Under the pieces are notes generated by a model. The model was not told the DNA's origin and did not search any database. It worked only from the letters and a program-made list of their open reading frames with translations. Positions 38,462-45,741 of a stretch of DNA of 64,000 nt are shown one piece after another. Origin of the DNA: Anaeromyxobacter soli (GTDB lineage Bacteria; Myxococcota; Myxococcia; Myxococcales; Anaeromyxobacteraceae); assembly GCF_022808855.1 (NCBI RefSeq), contig NZ_JAKZLF010000009.1, positions 1-64,000 on the forward strand. The letters are read 5' to 3'. The position numbers and the translations under genes were made by a program. The number at the start of each line of letters is the position of its first letter. Position 1 is the stretch's first letter.

Positions 38462-38650
38462 TCAATGGTGAGATTGGGGCGCCGGCTGGGGCGCGCTCTC
38501 CGCCTCGACGCCATCCGGCGCGGGCGCAGTCGGAGCCGGCCGCGCTGCCGCGGCGGCGCGTCCGTTCGAGTGTGAGCCGTGGCCCGCGTTCATCGCCGCG
38601 TGGCCAGCGAGCATGAGGGCCGCGCAAACGGCCATTCCGATCAGCCACAT
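38462..38650 (-). CDS. small membrane protein with His/Pro-rich tail
   Basis: 62 residues. One transmembrane or signal segment (MWLIGMAVCAALMLAGHAA) precedes HGSHSNG and an Ala/Pro-rich tail ending in HH. AAGGAG precedes the ATG, overlapping the end of the upstream DGC gene (6 nt gap), so the two form an operon. Small His-bearing membrane proteins often sit with metal genes, but no function can be claimed. Confidence 0.6.
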   Translation of the reverse strand: MWLIGMAVCAALMLAGHAAMNAGHGSHSNGRAAAAARPAPTAPAPDGVEAESAPQPAPQSHH

Positions 38651-38656
38651 CGTCGA

Positions 38657-39166
38657 TCACTCCTTCCGCGAACGGTCGCCGGCGAGTTCACCCGACTGCT
38701 TCAGCGTGGCGATGATCTTGTCGGCCACCTGGCGCGCCACTGCTTTCAGCTCCTGCTCGGGCACGGCGTCCATCGAGAAGAGATCGCCGTACTTCCTGTG
38801 GAAGGGCAGCGCGTCGATCTCGACGACCTTCTCCTCTCCGATCAGGCCCTTCAGGGCGCGCCCGTGGCACTGCAGGAAGCAGCCGTCGATCATGACGACC
38901 TTCTCCGCGCCCTTAACCCACGACGCCATCGCGGAGTGAGGCACGAAGAAGGCCTCGCCATGGCACGCGCGTGCGAGGGTCGGCTCCGCCTTCGCGACGA
39001 GGTTGGCTGCGAGCCTCGCGATCTCCCCGCGGACGCAGGGTCCTTCGCAGGAGAGCACGGGGATCTTCTTCTCCTCGAGCTGCTGCTTCGCGTACGTCTC
39101 GCCGACCGGGCAGAAGCCCTTCACACCCTGCACGTCCAGCGAGAAGTCCGGTGTCTTGCCTTCCAT
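38657..39166 (-). CDS. DGC-type putative zinc-binding protein
   Basis: 169 residues from ATG 39166, preceded by AGGTGG at a good distance; a GTG at 39175 is an alternative. Conserved cysteines: VLSCEGPCVRGEIARLAANLVA, ARACHGEAFF and the DGC box MIDGCFLQCHGRAL. The family is annotated as zinc-binding with four essential Cys, of unknown role. It is often near redox or metal genes. It is in an operon with the small membrane protein. An 18-bp palindrome (39179) sits just upstream. Confidence 0.85.
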   Translation of the reverse strand: MEGKTPDFSLDVQGVKGFCPVGETYAKQQLEEKKIPVLSCEGPCVRGEIARLAANLVAKAEPTLARACHGEAFFVPHSAMASWVKGAEKVVMIDGCFLQCHGRALKGLIGEEKVVEIDALPFHRKYGDLFSMDAVPEQELKAVARQVADKIIATLKQSGELAGDRSRKE

Positions 39167-39178
39167 CTGGTCCACCTG

Positions 39179-39196
39179 CCTCGAGCGATCTCGAGG
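39179..39196. promoter_or_regulatory. 18-bp palindrome before the DGC gene
   Basis: CCTCGAG-CGAT-CTCGAGG, perfect 7-bp arms, ending 12 nt before the ATG at 39166 on the minus strand. It could be an operator or a hairpin covering the ribosome-binding region. Confidence 0.4.
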
Positions 39197-39211
39197 CGGA
39201 TCGTGTTCGTC

Positions 39212-39372
39212 TCCTCCCGCAGACGAACCGCGAACCTGAAAGGATACGGGAGCCGCTCACCCAGGCGTTCGGGGAGACGAGGTCGTCGACCTTGGGCGCG
39301 CAGGTGAGAATGCCGAGCTCGACCTCCAGCGCGGCGACGCCCGGCGCCGCTGCAGCGACTGCGTAATCGCCA
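39212..39372 (-). pseudogene. fragment of an unidentified protein, frameshifted
   Basis: The frame reading VAALEVELGILTCAPKVDDL continues in another frame as RLGERLPYPFRFAVRLREET, so the two together look like one protein broken by an indel around the SP codons. I do not recognise the family. No start and no ribosome-binding site. Confidence 0.35.
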
Positions 39373-39396
39373 GCTCGCGTCCTTCTTCTCTCCCGC

Positions 39397-39600
39397 GGGC
39401 GCGTCGATATCGAAGCCCTGCTCCATCTGAAACGCCGGGACCTCGGCCTTCGGGATGCCCACCCGCTTCGCGGGCACTCCCGCGACGGCGTGTGCGGCGC
39501 CACGGGGTCGAGCACGACGCTGCCCGCTCCTACCATCGAGCCGTCACCGATGACGATGGGTCGATGCGCGGCGAGGCTTCGCAGCTTCGCCACGTCCACG
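39397..39600 (-). pseudogene. remnant of serine O-acetyltransferase (CysE)
   Basis: The hexapeptide-repeat C-terminus of CysE is recognisable: IVIGDGSMVGAGSVVLDPVAPHT in one frame, then VPAKRVGIPKAEVPAFQMEQ in the next. A frameshift lies between them, just before the usual GVPAK block. The N-terminal two thirds are missing. Decayed fragment. Confidence 0.6.
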
Positions 39601-39757
39601 TTCATCGCGAGCCGCGACCCAAAGTCATAGCCCATCGCGAGCCTGCGCTGCGAATGGTGTCGCGCGCTGCCATCGTTCGGAGACGGCGCCGCGTCATGAA
39701 CTTCGATTCCGCCATGGGTGACGGTGATCGGATAGAGTGGGGCCGGGGAGGGTTGCC

Positions 39758-40153
39758 GTGTCCGGTCCCGAACAGCCGAATGCTTGTCGCGATGACGAAC
39801 CGGGTGACGCGAGTCCCATAGATCGCATTCTGACCGGCCCGGGCCAGCTGCTGCTGGCTGTGACGCTCGTCGGCGCCGCAGTTGCGGCAGCTCTGTGGTT
39901 TCGAGCGACCGCGCTGGACCCGGAGACCGCTGACATGTCCCGGGCGATCTGGGCGTTCCCCCGGATCGGCGTCACGCTCGGTTTCTTCATCGCCTCAGCA
40001 GCGACCCTCGAACGGATCGGCGTACCGATCTACCGCACGGGCCGGGAAGACGGCGAAGACCGCGGTGAGCCTTGGCGTGTCTGGTTGGGCGTGCTGGGCA
40101 TGTCGGGAGCATTGTTCCTGCTCGCCAGCTTGCTCCTGGGTTGGGATGGATAA
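39758..40153 (+). CDS. small membrane protein, unknown
   Basis: 131 residues from GTG 39758, which has GGGGAGGG 5 nt upstream. Three hydrophobic segments (about 25-45, 62-82, 104-124; for example GQLLLAVTLVGAAVAAALWF) suggest an integral inner-membrane protein. The loop between helices two and three is acidic (REDGEDRGEP). No family recognised. Confidence 0.6.
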   Translation: MSGPEQPNACRDDEPGDASPIDRILTGPGQLLLAVTLVGAAVAAALWFRATALDPETADMSRAIWAFPRIGVTLGFFIASAATLERIGVPIYRTGREDGEDRGEPWRVWLGVLGMSGALFLLASLLLGWDG

Positions 40154-40204
40154 GCCCTGGTCCTTGGCCCCGCCTGCGACGCAACCCGTGGCCTGGCGAG
40201 GCGC

Positions 40205-40759
40205 ATGTCCAAGCATCGAGGTCGCGCGGTCACCGAAACGATTCCCGGGGGCATCCGGATCACCGTGGCGGTCCGGAAGAACTGGCCGATGCTTCTCTTC
40301 CTTCCCGTGTGGCTCGCTGGCTGGGCATTCGGCGAGATCACAGTGATCGGCACGCTCGCGGGAGCCCCCGAGATCTCCAACTCGCCCAGACCGATCGGGT
40401 TTCTCGTGGTCTGGCTCAGCGCCTGGACGTTTGGCGGCGCCCTCGCCATCGCCGCTTTCCTGTGGAACGCGTTCGGGCGCGAGACGCTCGAGATCAGCGG
40501 CCGGACCCTGAGGATCCGCCAGCACGCGCTCGGGATCGGTCGCACGCGTGAGTACCCTCTCGATCAGGTCCGGGCACTTCGCGTCGCGGCCGCGCCGCTC
40601 CAGCCCTTCTCGTTCGCGGGGAGCATGAGGTACTGGGGATTCGGGAACGGAGTCGTCGCGTTCGACCATGGCGGCCGCACGATCCGGATCTTCACCGTCG
40701 ACGAGGACGAGGCGTCCTCGATCGTTGAATCGCTCAAGCCGCGTCTGGGGCCCGCCTGA
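40205..40759 (+). CDS. membrane protein with PH-like domain, unknown
   Basis: 184 residues. Two transmembrane helices (about 27-45 and 64-86) precede a C-terminal beta-rich region (about 92-180) with TLEISGRTLRIRQHALGIGR and VVAFDHGGRTIRIFTVDEDE. This resembles the bacterial PH-like domains that follow paired helices in many small membrane proteins. GCGAGG is close to the ATG. No specific function. Confidence 0.65.
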   Translation: MSKHRGRAVTETIPGGIRITVAVRKNWPMLLFLPVWLAGWAFGEITVIGTLAGAPEISNSPRPIGFLVVWLSAWTFGGALAIAAFLWNAFGRETLEISGRTLRIRQHALGIGRTREYPLDQVRALRVAAAPLQPFSFAGSMRYWGFGNGVVAFDHGGRTIRIFTVDEDEASSIVESLKPRLGPA

Positions 40760-40845
40760 ACAGCGTCCACGCGCACCGCGCGCCCATCATCACGACCCGA
40801 ACACCGGGCCCCGCCGCGGGCCGTTACCGATCTTCCTGGCACGTC

Positions 40846-40874
40846 TCGACAAGTATTCCCGCAGGCTCGATACA
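40846..40874 (+). promoter_or_regulatory. promoter with leaderless start
   Basis: TCGACA (40846-40851), 17-nt spacer, GATACA (40869-40874), then only 6 nt before the ATG at 40881. Transcription should start at or next to the start codon. Confidence 0.45.
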
Positions 40875-40880
40875 CCCGGT

Positions 40881-41114
40881 ATGCTCGTTCCTGTGGCACG
40901 CGCGAGACAGATCCTGCTGGTCGTAGGCATCTGCGTTGCCGCGATCGGAGCAATGGCGCTGCCATTTCCCCGCGCAAGTCCGAAGGCCCTCACCCAGAGC
41001 TTCTTCGAGAGAGTCGCGATGACGGGCGCGTTCACTCGGCCAGGCCTCATCCTGCTTGGCGTTGGTCTCGGCTGTCTCGCGCTTGCTGCGTTGATGCCTT
41101 CGGGTCGGCAGTAA
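40881..41114 (+). CDS. small two-helix membrane protein, unknown
   Basis: 77 residues with two hydrophobic segments (about 9-26, ILLVVGICVAAIGAMALPF, and 52-72, RPGLILLGVGLGCLALAAL). There is no ribosome-binding site; the promoter at 40846 would give a leaderless mRNA. Family not recognised. Confidence 0.55.
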   Translation: MLVPVARARQILLVVGICVAAIGAMALPFPRASPKALTQSFFERVAMTGAFTRPGLILLGVGLGCLALAALMPSGRQ

Positions 41115-41148
41115 CCCCTGGCCAATGCGGTGTCCTGCCTCCCTGCCG

Positions 41149-41386
41149 ACGCGCCAAGAGGTACGTAGAGTCGGGCGGGTGAGGGCGCCTCCGCCGCCAG
41201 TCAGCCGGGACCGAGAGGTGGACGCGCTTCGGGAGGACATCGGAGAGGCCGTGGAGCGACGGCGCCGTCTCGTGCGAGAACGCCCGCCTGCTTCGACCAG
41301 AGCCAGACCTCGGCGAGCTCCTCGTGCTCGCCGGGCGGACAGTGAACGATGCGGTAGATACCGCGCCGCACGCGGCTTTCGATAAG
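41149..41386 (-). pseudogene. remnant of an AbiEi-type antitoxin/regulator
   Basis: One frame gives SRVRRGIYRIVHCPPGEHEE and WLWSKQAG; a one-base shift gives FSHETAPSLHGLSDVLPKRV and HLSVPADWRRRR. Together they reproduce the conserved middle of AbiEi-like antitoxins (type IV toxin-antitoxin). The start and end are missing, and no AbiEii toxin gene is nearby. Decayed. Confidence 0.6.
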
Positions 41387-41482
41387 CGGGCAGGCTCGAC
41401 CTCGGCGACTTCATGTCTTTCGAGGTCAGGGTAGACACGCGCCACCCCGACACACCGGGCCCGGCGTCGCGCAGCTGCAACG

Positions 41483-41932
41483 CTATGCAACGGCGTAGCG
41501 GACCAGCACCTCGGGGATCGCGACCGCGACCGCGCCATACAGCGGTCAGAGCCGCTTGAAGCCTGCTACGAGCACGGCGGCCTGCGAGTCGTCCACGCCT
41601 CCCAGCGTGAAGTCCATGGCGACGGAGTTGAGCGTCCTCACGTCGCTGCGCGGCTGCTTGGCTCGGTCAAGGACCCCGTGCATCTTCACGCCCACAGTCC
41701 GCAGCGGCATGTTTTCCTTCCGGGCAAGCGCCTGAATCAGTTCGACCCCGCAGGCCGCGACGGCGGAGAGCGAGACCTCTACGGGCGTCACCTCTTCGCC
41801 GGGCGCGCCGTTTATCACCGGGCCGTCGATGATGAAGTGGTGGTCCCGGATGCCGCACAAGACGCGGCCGAACACGTCGGTCGAGCGAGCCGTAACGTCG
41901 TACTCGCTCACCGCCTGCGCTGGAGTCGCCAT
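41483..41932 (-). CDS. OsmC-family protein with in-frame TGA at the second redox Cys
   Basis: 149 residues if TGA at 41548-41546 is read through; 128 residues if it stops. OsmC/Ohr proteins reduce organic peroxides with a pair of Cys. The first Cys is C61 in LSAVAACGVELIQALA. The second should lie in a CPLYG block; here the codon is TGA, and the frame continues as PLYGAVAVAIPEVLVRYAVA to a normal TAG (41485-41483). Codon 129 matches the distance seen in E. coli OsmC (Cys59, Cys125). Start ATG 41932 fits the family, but no ribosome-binding site is visible. Sec insertion or a nonsense mutation are both possible. Neighbouring genes are decayed, which favours caution. Confidence 0.75.
41516..41548 (-). 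promoter_or_regulatory. candidate bacterial SECIS element after the OsmC TGA
   Basis: On the minus strand, 14 nt after the TGA, GGTCGC (41531-41526) pairs perfectly with GCGATC (41521-41516; one G-U) around the loop GGTC (41525-41522). The first loop base is G and there are 20 nt between TGA and the loop. This fits the general bacterial SECIS model (stem, small apical loop with G first, 16-37 nt from UGA). GC-rich repeats form such hairpins easily, so it is only suggestive. Confidence 0.4.
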
Positions 41933-41969
41933 GGGCAGGGGGAAAGTCTCGCCCCACTCCTGATGCACG

Positions 41970-42131
41970 GTTCTTCCGGGTGGCCTCCTCGGCAGGAGTG
42001 CCGAGAAGATCGCGGTGATTGCGACTTGCGAGGCGAATGGAGTGAACCCCGTCGAGTACCTCGGCGACGTGCTCATACGCGTGCAGACCCACCCGGATTC
42101 GCGGATCGACGACCTGCTGCCGCACGACTGA
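41970..42131 (+). mobile_element. C-terminal remnant of an IS66 transposase (TnpC)
   Basis: The frame reads SAEKIAVIATCEANGVNPVE then YLGDVLIRVQTHPDSRIDDL followed by LPHD and a stop at 42129-42131. ATCEANGVNP..YL.DVL.RVQTHP is the characteristic end of IS66-family transposases. Everything before it is gone. It lies head-to-head with the OsmC gene and may have brought or destroyed its promoter. Confidence 0.75.
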
Positions 42132-42191
42132 ACGCCGCGACTCGAGCGCCTTCTTGAGCTCCGCGCGCTACGCCTTCAACTTCGCGATCAA

Positions 42192-42407
42192 TTGCCCATC
42201 ACGCTCGCGCCCGCGCTCGACCAGGCCCGCGAGGCCGCCGGCGACCGGGACGTCCGCATCGCGGGCGGATTCCGGAGCCGAACAGCACGGGCGAGAGAGG
42301 ACGTGAACGCCGGCCTGATCGACGAGTTCTCGCTCGCGCAGGATCGTTGCGCCGCGTCTTCTTCGCGGGCGCACGCGCTGGCGAACGACGGTTGCATCTA
42401 CAACTGA
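42192..42407 (+). pseudogene. fragment of a RibD-C/dihydrofolate-reductase-like protein (C-terminal half)
   Basis: ALDQAREAAGDRDVRIAGG and NAGLIDEFSLAQ match the second half of DHFR-like proteins that end ...AAAGDKDVRIGGG...AGLIDE. The reading then loses similarity. No start codon context. It lies upstream of its own N-terminal half, so the order is reversed. Confidence 0.5.
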
Positions 42408-42499
42408 GGTTGTAGGTACCACTTCGGCGTGCCGCAAGCCGATCTCCGCGACGCCCGCGCGATCCCGATTCGCTGCCGGCCGAACGATGACTCGAGCGG

Positions 42500-42653
42500 A
42501 ACATCTCCGCATGGTCGACCTCGGCGAGCAGGCGTGGCCGGAGGAGGCGCCGTTCCACACGCCGGTCTTCGTCGTGACGACGAGAAGCGTGACCCCTGGG
42601 AGCGGCCGGGCGGGACCACCTTCCACTTCGTCAAAGACGGCATCGGTCTTTGA
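42500..42653 (+). pseudogene. fragment of a RibD-C/dihydrofolate-reductase-like protein (middle part)
   Basis: EEAPFHTPVFVVTTR in one frame and PWERPGGTTFHFVKDGI in the next match the centre of the same family (PPFHTPVFVLTH...GGTTFHFVTDGI). A frameshift splits them. The segment ends exactly where the fragment at 42192 begins in the protein. Confidence 0.5.
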
Positions 42654-42730
42654 CAGGGACCCTGGCGATCGTGCCAGCGCCCGCACGTGCCGGCGCTACA
42701 CCGCGGCGCTTCCACCAGACTCGACGGTCG

Positions 42731-42744
42731 TTGACCGCGCTCAA
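42731..42744. promoter_or_regulatory. FNR/Crp-type half-site pair upstream of DUF4395 gene
   Basis: TTGA-CCGCGC-TCAA, matching the TTGA-N6-TCAA core of FNR-family sites. It is centred 143 bp upstream of the DUF4395 ATG. A second, better palindrome lies at 43847. Confidence 0.4.
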
Positions 42745-42880
42745 CGTGCGCTCGTTCTTCCGCACCGACCGGCGCCCCAGGCGGCACCTACCGGCGCGCA
42801 CGCTTCGCGATCGGCCGGCAAGGCGGAGGCGGTCTCCGCCACCGGGCGCATCGGAGGTCGCACGACGCGGGAGTGGAACG

Positions 42881-43387
42881 ATGGACCGGAACGCCGACGC
42901 AAGCAGTCGCTGGCTCGACCAGAGCGAGATCCGAACGCAGCAGGCCCTGGGGCCGCTGGTGCTGGTGGGGGCCTACGTCATCGACGACTGGCGGCTGGTG
43001 GCGCTGCAGGGCGGGTTCCTGCTGCTGACGGCGCTGCACGACGCCCTGGGGCCCTACGCCCTCCTGTACCGATGGGTGCTGAGGCCCCTCGGTCTCGTGG
43101 CGCCCGATCTGCGCGTGGACAATCCGGAGCCCCACCGCTTCGCCGCCGCCTTCGGATTCTCGGTGCTCGCCGTCGCCGCCTTCCTGCTCGCGAAGGGGCA
43201 CGCGACCGCGGGGTGGATGCTCGCCTTGACCGTGGCGATCCTCGGCGGGATCGCCTTCTTCGGCTGGTGCGCCGGCTGCTTCACGTACTACGTGCTCCAT
43301 CGCCTCGGCGCGCGCGGGTTCTTCGGTCGCGCTCCGATCGGCGCGGCCTTCCCCGGTATCCGTCCGCCCCGGAGCGGAGGGCGGTGA
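42881..43387 (+). CDS. DUF4395 membrane protein
   Basis: 168 residues. After an N-terminal DQSEIRTQQALGPLVLVGAY, four hydrophobic segments follow (about 27-43, 46-62, 88-104, 112-134). A CAGC motif (GWCAGCFTYYVLH) in the last helix gives a Cys pair. DUF4395 proteins are integral membrane proteins of unknown function often next to thioredoxin or rhodanese genes; here the next gene is a thioredoxin, so a role in membrane redox transfer is a fair inference. The following GTG/ATG start overlaps or touches its stop. Confidence 0.8.
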   Translation: MDRNADASSRWLDQSEIRTQQALGPLVLVGAYVIDDWRLVALQGGFLLLTALHDALGPYALLYRWVLRPLGLVAPDLRVDNPEPHRFAAAFGFSVLAVAAFLLAKGHATAGWMLALTVAILGGIAFFGWCAGCFTYYVLHRLGARGFFGRAPIGAAFPGIRPPRSGGR

Positions 43388-43389
43388 GC

Positions 43390-43809
43390 ATGGGGACGAT
43401 CGCGGAGCGGGGCCTCCATGCCGTGGCGATCCTGCTCACGCTGGCGCTCGCGGCCGCGGCGCTGAAGCGGTGGCAGAAGCTCAGGGCGAGCCGGGCGCGT
43501 CCCCTCGCCGGGCTCGAGCCGGGGAAGGTGTCGATCGTCTACTTCCACTCCCCATCCTGCGCGGTGTGCCGGACCACCCAGAGGCCCATCCTCGAGAGGC
43601 TGCTCGCCCGCGAGGGCGGAGACCGGCTGCACCTGATCTCGATCGACGTGAGCGAGAGGGGGGAGGTCGCGCGCGCGTGGGGCGTGAGCACGGTGCCCAG
43701 CACCTACGTGATCGGCTCGAGCGGCGAGGTGGAACACGTGAACAACGGCCTCGCCAGCGAGCCGACGTTGCGGCGCCAGGTGTCCTCCCAGGACGGGCAT
43801 CGGAGGTGA
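43390..43809 (+). CDS. membrane-anchored thioredoxin-like protein
   Basis: 139 residues. An N-terminal transmembrane helix (about 8-25, LHAVAILLTLALAAAAL) anchors a thioredoxin domain. The redox motif is C57-A-V-C60 in YFHSPSCAVCRTTQRP, and the cis-Pro is in VSTVPSTYVI. Start ATG 43390 has GGAGGG upstream; a GTG at 43384 overlaps the previous stop by 4 nt and is an alternative. It probably passes electrons with the DUF4395 protein. Confidence 0.86.
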   Translation: MGTIAERGLHAVAILLTLALAAAALKRWQKLRASRARPLAGLEPGKVSIVYFHSPSCAVCRTTQRPILERLLAREGGDRLHLISIDVSERGEVARAWGVSTVPSTYVIGSSGEVEHVNNGLASEPTLRRQVSSQDGHRR

Positions 43810-43846
43810 TCTTGGCGCGGCGCGGGTGTCCCCCGGAGGCGAAGCG

Positions 43847-43860
43847 TTGACTGCAGTCAA
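43847..43860. promoter_or_regulatory. perfect FNR-type palindrome
   Basis: TTGACTGCAGTCAA, a perfect 14-bp palindrome matching the FNR/Dnr family consensus TTGAT-N4-ATCAA in 8 of the 10 fixed positions. It sits 133 bp before the ATG of the Cys-rich gene and 37 bp after the thioredoxin stop. A Crp/Fnr regulator gene lies 1.2 kb downstream. A possible -10 TAGGGT (43896-43901) is 36 bp away. Confidence 0.6.
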
Positions 43861-43992
43861 CGGGCGGCTGCTCGAGGGAACCGGCGGCCGGCGGGTAGGG
43901 TCGAACGTGCGCAACCGCTCGGGTCGCATCGTCACTCGTGCTCGCGGGGAGCTCGACTCGGGCACCACGGCTTCACTGGAGGCAGAAAGATC

Positions 43993-45006
43993 ATGAAACA
44001 CGACGACGAGGTGAACACGCCCGGAGGACACGCGGCGGGAATGCCCGGAGGTATGGAAGGTGCGGCCGGGATGAAGGCCATGCTCGAGGCCATGCCCGGG
44101 GGCATCAAGTCGCCGTCCGGGCATTACTGGTGCGCGATGTGCAAGAAGATGTTCGAGATGGAAGACGCCGTGTGCCCGTACATGCCCAGCATGTGCGTCA
44201 ACACGCCGATCGCCATCGAGACGCTGCCGCCGGGCTCCACCGCGTTCTACGAGCGGATCGGGCTGTTCTACCCGAAGCTCGCGCAGGCCCTGCTCGCCTC
44301 CGCGGTCGCTCGCGCGGCCAGCCCGGAAGACCTCGGCATCGCGTTCGCGGACAACTTCCTCGCCGATCTCGCGGAGTGGAACGTGCAGTACCGGGCCAGC
44401 CCGCTGGAGACGATCAAGTCGTACCTCATCTACACGTCCGGATTCGACGTGGCCACCCGCAGCACCGAGACCGGTCTGACGTTCCTGCTCCTCGACGCAC
44501 AGCGCCTCTGGGGACGGGAGATGCCGGACAAGAAGCGCAGCCGGAGCGCCCTGCTGGCCGGCGCCGAGCGCGTGGCGCGGGCGCTCGAGCTCGATGTCCG
44601 CATGGACCTGCACTTCATGGACGTCAGCGCGGGACCCATGGGCCGGTACTTCTGCGCGCAGTGCAACATGTTCTTCGAGTACGGGCAGCAGCAGGCGCAG
44701 GTGACCTGCCCGTTCATGTCGCAGAAGTGCAAGTTCCGGCCGAAGCCCCTGCCCGAGGCGCTCGCGTCGGGCGATCCCCGCGGCGCCACCTTCGACCTCG
44801 GGATCCTCGCCCGGATCTACGAGGTGTCCCCGAAGCTGCACCGGCGAAACTTGAAGAGCGCCATCGGTTCCCGCCCTGCGAGCGGCCGTGCGCCATTCAC
44901 AGCCGCGGTCGCCGCCGAGCTTCTCGAGCGCGAGCTGCAGACCTGGAGCTTCGACGTGAACGACGCCGGCGGGCTGGCCAAGCTGCGCGAGCAGCTCGGG
45001 CTGTAG
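43993..45006 (+). CDS. unrecognised protein with duplicated four-Cys motif
   Basis: 337 residues. The N-terminal 40 residues are Gly/Met/His-rich (GGHAAGMPGGMEGAAGMK). Motif 1 is C47-x2-C50-x10-C61-x6-C68 (WCAMCKKMF...CPYMPSMCVNTP), and motif 2 is C221-x2-C224-x14-C239-x6-C246 (FCAQCNMFFEY...CPFMSQKCKFRP). Both have the pattern [WF]CAxCxxxF...CP[YF]MxxxC, so they are an internal duplication, probably binding zinc, iron or copper. The middle is helical. A ribosome-binding GGAGG lies before the ATG. An FNR-type site lies upstream. I do not recognise the family, and no function should be assigned. Confidence 0.8.
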   Translation: MKHDDEVNTPGGHAAGMPGGMEGAAGMKAMLEAMPGGIKSPSGHYWCAMCKKMFEMEDAVCPYMPSMCVNTPIAIETLPPGSTAFYERIGLFYPKLAQALLASAVARAASPEDLGIAFADNFLADLAEWNVQYRASPLETIKSYLIYTSGFDVATRSTETGLTFLLLDAQRLWGREMPDKKRSRSALLAGAERVARALELDVRMDLHFMDVSAGPMGRYFCAQCNMFFEYGQQQAQVTCPFMSQKCKFRPKPLPEALASGDPRGATFDLGILARIYEVSPKLHRRNLKSAIGSRPASGRAPFTAAVAAELLERELQTWSFDVNDAGGLAKLREQLGL

Positions 45007-45054
45007 GGAACCCCCGTCCCCGCCGGCGCCGGCCGAGCCGCGGGATGCGCCACG

Positions 45055-45741
45055 TCAGCCTGGCGCACCCGCGGCCTTGCGGAGCGCGCCGGCGTCCAGG
45101 ACCTGGAGCTTGCGCGGGCCGAGCCGGTGAAGCACCCCGGCCTCGACGAGCTTCGTGAGCGCGCGGGAGAGGCTCTCCGGCACGACCCCGATGACGGCCG
45201 CGAACTCCCGCGCGCGCACCGGCAGCTCGACCACGACGAGCGGACCCGCGTCCGGACCGTCCGGAAGCAGGGCCGCGAGCGCCGCCGCGACGCGCGGCAG
45301 CACCTCGGGGACCGACGACCGCTCGATGCGGTCGAACGCCTCCCGGACCCGGGTCGCGAGGAGCTTCACAACCGCGAGCGCGACCTGCGGGTCGCGCTCG
45401 AACGCGCTCCGCAGATCGCTCCGGGACACCACGAGACCCGTCGCTTCCTCCAGGGCCTGGGCGCCTGCGGGGTACGGCCGGCCGTCGAGGAGCGGCATGA
45501 ACCCGAACACGTCTCCGGGGCCGAAGAGATAGATCGTGACCGCGCTCCCAGTCGGCAGGGCGCGGAAGATCTTCACGCGCCCGGACTCGAGCGCGACGAG
45601 CATCCCGGAGTCGTCGCCCTCGCGCCAGAGGAGGCTCCCGGCCTCGAACGTGCGGCGGTGCGCGTACGGCGCGAGCAGCGCGCAGATCTCCCGCGCGAGA
45701 CGCTTGCGCTCTTCCGATGGGGCGAGGGGACGTGTGGGCAT
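45055..45741 (-). CDS. Crp/Fnr family transcriptional regulator
   Basis: 228 residues. An N-terminal cyclic-nucleotide-binding-like beta barrel (about 25-140, GSLLWREGDDSGMLVALESGRVKIF...GPGDVFGFMPLL) is followed by a dimerisation helix and a winged HTH (about 165-220, LPVRAREFAAVIGVVPESLSRALTKL). There are no Fe-S Cys at the N-terminus, so it is not a classic oxygen-sensing FNR; it is closer to DNR/NnrR-type. The recognition helix ESLSRALTKL fits TTGA-N6-TCAA sites, two of which lie within 3 kb. The gene is convergent with the Cys-rich gene. Confidence 0.9.
   Translation of the reverse strand: MPTRPLAPSEERKRLAREICALLAPYAHRRTFEAGSLLWREGDDSGMLVALESGRVKIFRALPTGSAVTIYLFGPGDVFGFMPLLDGRPYPAGAQALEEATGLVVSRSDLRSAFERDPQVALAVVKLLATRVREAFDRIERSSVPEVLPRVAAALAALLPDGPDAGPLVVVELPVRAREFAAVIGVVPESLSRALTKLVEAGVLHRLGPRKLQVLDAGALRKAAGAPG

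Noticed and set aside
41115-41482. A new coding gene in the gap downstream of the OsmC gene.
   Set aside because: Reading frames are broken; the similarity to AbiEi antitoxins needs a frameshift, so it is a pseudogene.
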